Shown one piece after another: positions 59,795-64,000 of a stretch of DNA of 64,000 bases; position 1 is the stretch's first letter; every line of letters starts with the position of its first letter. Below the pieces are notes generated by a model, which was not told the origin of the DNA, ran no database searches, and saw only the letters and a program-made list of their open reading frames with translations. The position numbers and the translations under genes are program-made. Source of the stretch: Gordius sp. MW1 (lineage: Eukaryota > Nematomorpha > Gordioida > Gordea > Gordiidae); the NCBI GenBank assembly GCA_964036665.1, contig OZ038531.1, positions 930,001 to 994,000 on the forward strand. Direction: 5' to 3'.

Positions 59795-59932
59795 CATGAG
59801 CGTAGCCAGGGGGGAAGCCCCCCCCCCCCTTAAATGTCAAAGGAAAATTCAATACAAATAGAAATTAAAAAAAAAATTATGTTTGCCCCCCCCCCATAAT
59901 TGAACTTTAAACATTTTCGCCCCCCCCCCCAA
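59795..59932. repeat. GGGCGTAGCC MITE, copy 9, right end lost
   Basis: CATGAGCGTAGCCAGGGGGG..., subfamily B core (ATTGAACTTTAAACATTTTCGCCCC). Its right terminus is replaced by the inverted repeat of the next element (59937). Confidence 0.8.
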
Positions 59933-60299
59933 ACAGTCGAAATCACTTAAGTAAGAATCCTTAGGCCTTAAATTTAAAAAATTCTCATTTAAGCGATTTT
60001 TAGCACTTATACGATTAATTTTATTATTCATTTAATTTATATACTTTTCAACTCGCGCTATTTATATCAAGATAGAGGTTCCAAAAATTACTTTTTTTAA
60101 TATGTAATACATATGTATAAGTTATTTAAAGAAAAATTTTTAAGCAAACATAATTTTATGCATTTAATGTGTTAAACAGAATCAGCTGACACTTGTATCC
60201 ATTGCATACATACCTTAAAAAACAAGATGAATTTATTGCAATATTATTTTTGCTAAAAATTGTGTGATATTAATATTTTTATATATGATGGGATTATCT

Positions 60300-61040
60300 G
60301 GCTAAAGTAAAAAATTCCATCTGGGCATCTTCTTTGGTGGGTATTTCCTCAACTAATTCACCTTAATTACACTAATCAAAGGCAGGATCATCTTGACTAT
60401 CCAAATGTTCTAAAACAATTAAAAAATTATAATGTAAAATTACCTATTTCCTCTATAATATCAGCATCAGTATAATCACCAAAACAGCTAATACAATCAT
60501 CATCATAGTTAAGTGAATCATTGGTTGTAGAAATTGAGGTGCTAACTAAAGAATATAAGCTGCTAGAATCTTCTTTAAACACATTCAAACAACCTGCAGC
60601 ATCAATCCTGCTGTCATTTTGCAGATTAAGATAACATTAAAGCCTGCTTTTTTGAAACAATTTTCTATTATTTTGCTAGAGACGGCATTCCAAGATGCTT
60701 ATATCAAAAATAAAGAGACCAATAAAGAAGTCAAAAGTGTATAGGTGATAATCAGATGAATGATAAAATTCACTGGTATGTAAACAAATTTACCTTCATT
60801 AAAATGTGTTGAAAAATATTTTGCCTTGGTAGAAGCAAAGCATTAATTGCTTACCTTTTTGAACTAATTTCTGCATACCATTTTAGTAAAGCTTGTTCGG
60901 TTTTTAGGTATTGTGCTAAATTATTTTGATTTATATCAACAAGGTTACTTTTCCATTGTCTTTTTTTATTGAGAGTGCATATAGGGTAAATTGTCCCTAG
61001 TTCCACTGTTTAATTATTGGCTAAAGTTGATTTGCTGGTC
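60300..61040 (-). pseudogene. pogo/Tigger-like transposase remnants
   Basis: About 60,845-61,040 encodes ...LAQYLKTEQALLKWYAEISSKR, matching the CENP-B/Tigger HTH segment (aromatic W, then R), followed by a GTAAGC donor. About 60,610-60,715 encodes SWNAVSSKIIENCFKKAGF, a hallmark near the end of Tigger DDE domains. After a frame change the acidic tail YTDADIIEEIG follows (about 60,450-60,620), with a further acidic piece to about 60,310. Most of the catalytic core is missing. Confidence 0.65.
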
Positions 61041-61144
61041 ATAGTATGTTAAATTTTTTTCATTCTCACTTAAACGCCTAAATTTAGTGTAAAATTTTTT
61101 TTTTCCAATAGAAGTTTATTTCCAAATAATTATGTATGTTATAT

Positions 61145-61720
61145 GCTAAAATATATTAAATTAATGAGCTGGCATCGAGCCATAGATTGAGATTGTATTA
61201 GATTTTACAATTTCCATGGTGATTTTCTGCTTGATGTGATAGAATTCTTTGGGATCGTGTGTAATGGATGTAACATATTTTGATATTTGTTTGAGGAATT
61301 GGCTGCCCTCGGGACCTAAATTGTCGAGGGTCGTGGCCACTACTGGTACAAAATAATATTGCTGAGGTATTTGTATTTTTCTACTTTCTTTCTCTCAGTA
61401 GAAGAGATGAGGTCGGGAGAGGTGCAAATATATCCACTGCAGTGAAGTCCTAACAAACGTTTAGACCACGAGCCCACGGGATGATTGTTACACCGTCGGG
61501 TCTTCCCATCTGTGGAGCTTAAACCAGTAGGTTCCATTAAATTAGGAAAGCCGGCTTTCTTCAAAAATTGTCCAATTATTTTATTTATTGTAACGTGACG
61601 GGGATGCCGCCCCTTGCTGTATTAGCAGTGTAGAGGATGATGGCCGTTTGCTAGAACGGGTTGGGGACAGAGGTCGCACTTGAATGGGGACACAATGTCG
61701 CAGCCGAGGCGTAGGCCTAA
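61145..61720 (-). pseudogene. LINE-like ORF C-terminal fragment
   Basis: The minus strand reads through a Cys/His segment (CDLCPQPV...HHPLHC), SKGRHPRHVTINKII, LEPTGL-like MEPTGLSSTDGK, then after frame damage FLKQISKYVTSITHD and IVKSNTISIYGSMP. This set of motifs recurs in invertebrate reverse-transcriptase-bearing repeats; the precise clade is not clear to me. Shorter copies of its end are at 17,590-17,765 and 57,640-57,735. Confidence 0.55.
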
Positions 61721-62058
61721 ATTTTTTTATTTTACCACTTATCTGATTTTAAGCATTTAACCACTTCTCACTTATAATTAGATTTAGCGTAAATTTTAGG
61801 CAATGTGTTCAAAAAATCGCGGTTACTTACGATTTAAAATATTATCATTTGACCAATTCTCACTTATACAATTTCGATTGTATATTAAAAAAAGTAATTT
61901 TTGGCTACCTTGATATAAATAGCGCGAGTTGAAAAGATTTCATAAATTAAATGAATAATTAAATTAATCGTATAAGTGCTAAAATCGCTTAAATGAGAAT
62001 TAAATTTAAGGCCCAAGGATTCTCACTTCGATTTCGATTATATATATATATATATATA

Positions 62059-62894
62059 TCTTATATATAAAAATGAAACTATGTATGTATGTATATATAT
62101 ATATATGCCGCCACCAATTTAGGAGAACTACCGGACCGATTTGGCTCAAAATTTCACAGTTTATTCCCCAAACTCCGGAGCATGTTTTAAGATTTGTTCG
62201 AGCCAAATCGGTCCAGTAGTTTTCGAGTTTGTTTTATACGTTTTGACGTTTAATAAAATGTCAATCAAACGCAACCTCATGACCTACTGCGCATCTATCG
62301 TTTGTAGTGTGATGATAAATGTAGGCATTTGCTGCGGAAAATGGAAACTTTTTACGACTCGAAACATTAAATCAAAGTCATTTTTTTGCTTATTTTTAAC
62401 GTCAATTATTATCAATATTGGACGGTCGTGTCCCCTCCTGCGTGGCTAAATAAATTAAAAAATCTCATTTTGTCATTTTTTGCGCGTTAAATAAGGAGAA
62501 AAATGAAAATACTTTTATCAAAGTGCCAATAAATGTTGATATATCTCAGTTCTTCGGACATTATTAAGTTCAGAATTAAAAGTTTTATTCAGAAACAAAT
62601 AATTATAATTATGATATTGTTTCTTAATTACAAAAAATTAAAAAAAATTGCTTGAAGGGCCAGGGGACCAAAGATTTTTCCCTTGGGGGGGGGGCATGGG
62701 GCCAGGTTTTCTCTCTTGAGTGGGCCTGGGCCTTGGACCCTCTTTAACTATTTGTTTAAAAATCTTTGCATAATAAACACTTACCAATTATATTTGACAT
62801 ATTCTTAATCTATTGAAATTTATCCATAAGATGATATATATTCTGCTAATACACCAGGGTAAATGGCAAAACAACGTTTGCCGGGTTCATCTAG
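62059..62894 (+). mobile_element. Non-autonomous Helitron, 0.84 kb
   Basis: Begins TCTTATATATAAAAATG after A. Ends AACGTTTGCCGGGTTCATCTAG followed by T. The 5' part shares ACGTTTTGACGTTTAATAAA and CAATCAAACGCAACCTCATG with the Helitron at 6351. A G-rich patch (62,640-62,740) is internal. No coding sequence recognised. Confidence 0.75.
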
Positions 62895-62999
62895 TATATA
62901 TATATATTTGAAATATCATATGTACAAACTCTGTTGTTAAAAATGCCTATTTTACATGATTTATATTATTGTATATATACCCTCTTCTTCTTCTTTATC

Positions 63000-63702
63000 A
63001 ATTATTTGATGGGGTTTGCTTTGATTAGTTTCTTCCATCTTGACGGATGGGATCTTTGCCCTCTTAAGCACTTTGAATTAAGGCATTGGCCTTATTGTGT
63101 CTAACATATGAATTTGTTTGCCAGGCAGTGTAAGGGATTCCTGGCTTGCTCGTCTACGAGTATGCTGCAATGCTATGGAGTACAAAAGTTACGAGTCCTA
63201 TGGGGCATTTAGTCCTTAATTCAACATTTAATCTCGGTAATTTTAATCCTATGATAAAAATATCTCTTAAAATTTCATCAGTGGGTAATTTTTATTGGCA
63301 GCGATTGATAATATTTTTTAGCTTAATTGAATAATCATTTATAGTTTCATTAGTTATCTCCGATCGGAATAACATTTCCCTGTAATAATAAATCGAATTT
63401 TTATCAGAATATATCCGTATTAAAGATTCCTTAACCTCCTAGTAAGTTACACTATCAACATTCGGAAAGATATGACTTCTTATTTTACTTAGGTGAGAGG
63501 TGCCTATGTAAGCTAATAAAACAATTTTTTTCAAATCCCCGTTAATATTTCTAAGACGAAAGATTAGTTCCAAACGATATAAACAATCATCAATATTTTT
63601 AGTTGAATCATATGGTGTAATATCTCTAACCTTATCAAGAGAATTTCCGGAATTTGATTCGAAATTTAAATCCATCATTCTGATAATAAAGGCTAGCAGC
63701 AC
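63000..63702 (-). pseudogene. Ty3/gypsy gag fragment
   Basis: Open from 63702 to 63439, then after a stop in the same frame sense continues KESLIRIYS, YYYREMLFRSEI and DYSIKLKNII, in the style of retrotransposon gag. Broken by at least two stops; no zinc knuckle reached. Confidence 0.6.
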
Positions 63703-64000
63703 TCATTTTGGAATATTTTTGGGTTTAAAAAGTTTTTCCTCGTCGCTAATGTAATCAAGTGGCAAGGGTAGAACACAAAAACTTAGATTCCAAACTAAAC
63801 AAACCACTTTTATTTCACTAACCGCGAGTAATTATATGCAGACGATAAATTTATATATTCAAAATAGGCAATTTGCATAAGATGTATTTTCAAGTGTTAC
63901 AAATAACGAAGCGTATATTCAAATAACTAAATAACTGTCACTACAGTCACCAAAGGTATAAAGACCGGTTTTCCTTTTTTATATGGATAATAAGGTGGGT
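63703..64000 (-). mobile_element. Leader and partial LTR of the right-edge gypsy element
   Basis: The minus strand has TTAGCGACGAGGAAAAAC (about 63,733-63,750), a likely worn primer-binding site, just upstream of gag. What lies beyond (63,751-64,000) is probably the 5' LTR, cut by the window end. No second LTR to compare. Confidence 0.5.

Larger units (their letters stand above)
59937..62037 (-). mobile_element. pogo/Tigger-like element with ~160-bp inverted repeats, 2.1 kb
   Basis: The left arm (59937-60102) and right arm (61881-62037) are inverted copies: TCGAAATC, GAGAATCCTTGGGCC or AGAATCCTTAGGCC, CTCATTTAAGCGATTTT, AGCACTTATACGATTAATT, TTTTCAACTCGCGCTATTTATATCAAG, AATTACTTTTTTTAATAT. 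Inside are transposase pieces with a CENP-B-type HTH and a DDE C-terminus on the minus strand, and a separate LINE-like fragment. Known Tigger elements have short terminal repeats, so the long arms are unusual. Confidence 0.7.

Noticed and set aside
61340-61564. 74-codon minus ORF as a host gene
   Set aside because: Its neighbours in other frames carry the rest of a repeat-encoded protein that recurs twice elsewhere in the window.

Overview
The window is nuclear DNA of an animal with an AT-rich genome. Its genes are split by introns with GT/AG borders, mostly short, and are embedded in many mobile elements. The protein families are animal ones: sushi/CCP plus immunoglobulin modules, mitochondrial IF3, the TORC2 subunit SIN1, and the WD-repeat protein WDR76. 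A hikaru-genki-like architecture, a THAP-bearing P-type transposon, Helitrons and Ty3/gypsy elements make an arthropod or another ecdysozoan the best guess. This is inference; no species is claimed. I found no RNA genes, CRISPR arrays, operons or bacterial features.

Layout. 1-7.7 kb is transposon-derived: a truncated Ty3/gypsy, a decayed Helitron with Rep-domain pieces, and a 1.3-kb non-autonomous Helitron. 8.47-19.23 kb (minus strand) is a large secreted-protein gene that I could splice across 20 exons: 14 CCP modules, one Ig module, 4 more CCP modules, then a stop. All CCP exons are symmetric phase 1. A probable signal-peptide exon lies at 27,887-28,199 and fits in phase. 20-32 kb is AT-rich DNA with several MITE families and a 129-bp tandem array. 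32.6-35.7 kb (minus) is a complete 11-exon WDR76 gene (513 codons). 37.7-39.7 kb is a hAT-like element. 40.9-42.0 kb (minus) is a small secreted cysteine-rich protein gene with one apparent frameshift. 44.1-45.7 kb is a deleted gypsy element. 46.4-47.2 kb (plus) is mitochondrial IF3, again with one apparent frameshift. 51.4-55.7 kb is a nested insertion: a complete LTR retrotransposon with a 5-bp target duplication sits inside a solo LTR of another family. 55.9-57.4 kb (plus) is SIN1, ending early without recognisable Ras-binding or PH domains. 58.3-59.6 kb is a P-type element that keeps a spliced THAP domain. 59.9-62.0 kb is a long-inverted-repeat element with pogo/Tigger-like transposase remnants. 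62.1-62.9 kb is a short Helitron, and the right edge is another gypsy gag and LTR fragment.

How it fits together. The five host genes have no obvious joint pathway: a synaptic or extracellular-matrix-type CCP protein, a chromatin/DNA-damage WD protein, a small secreted Cys-rich protein, a mitochondrial translation factor, and a TORC2 subunit. The main story is transposon biology. One abundant GC-bounded MITE family makes 8-bp target duplications. P-type elements range from a 309-bp MITE to a 1.27-kb THAP-carrying copy. Several insertions sit within a few tens to about 150 bp of splice sites or start codons.
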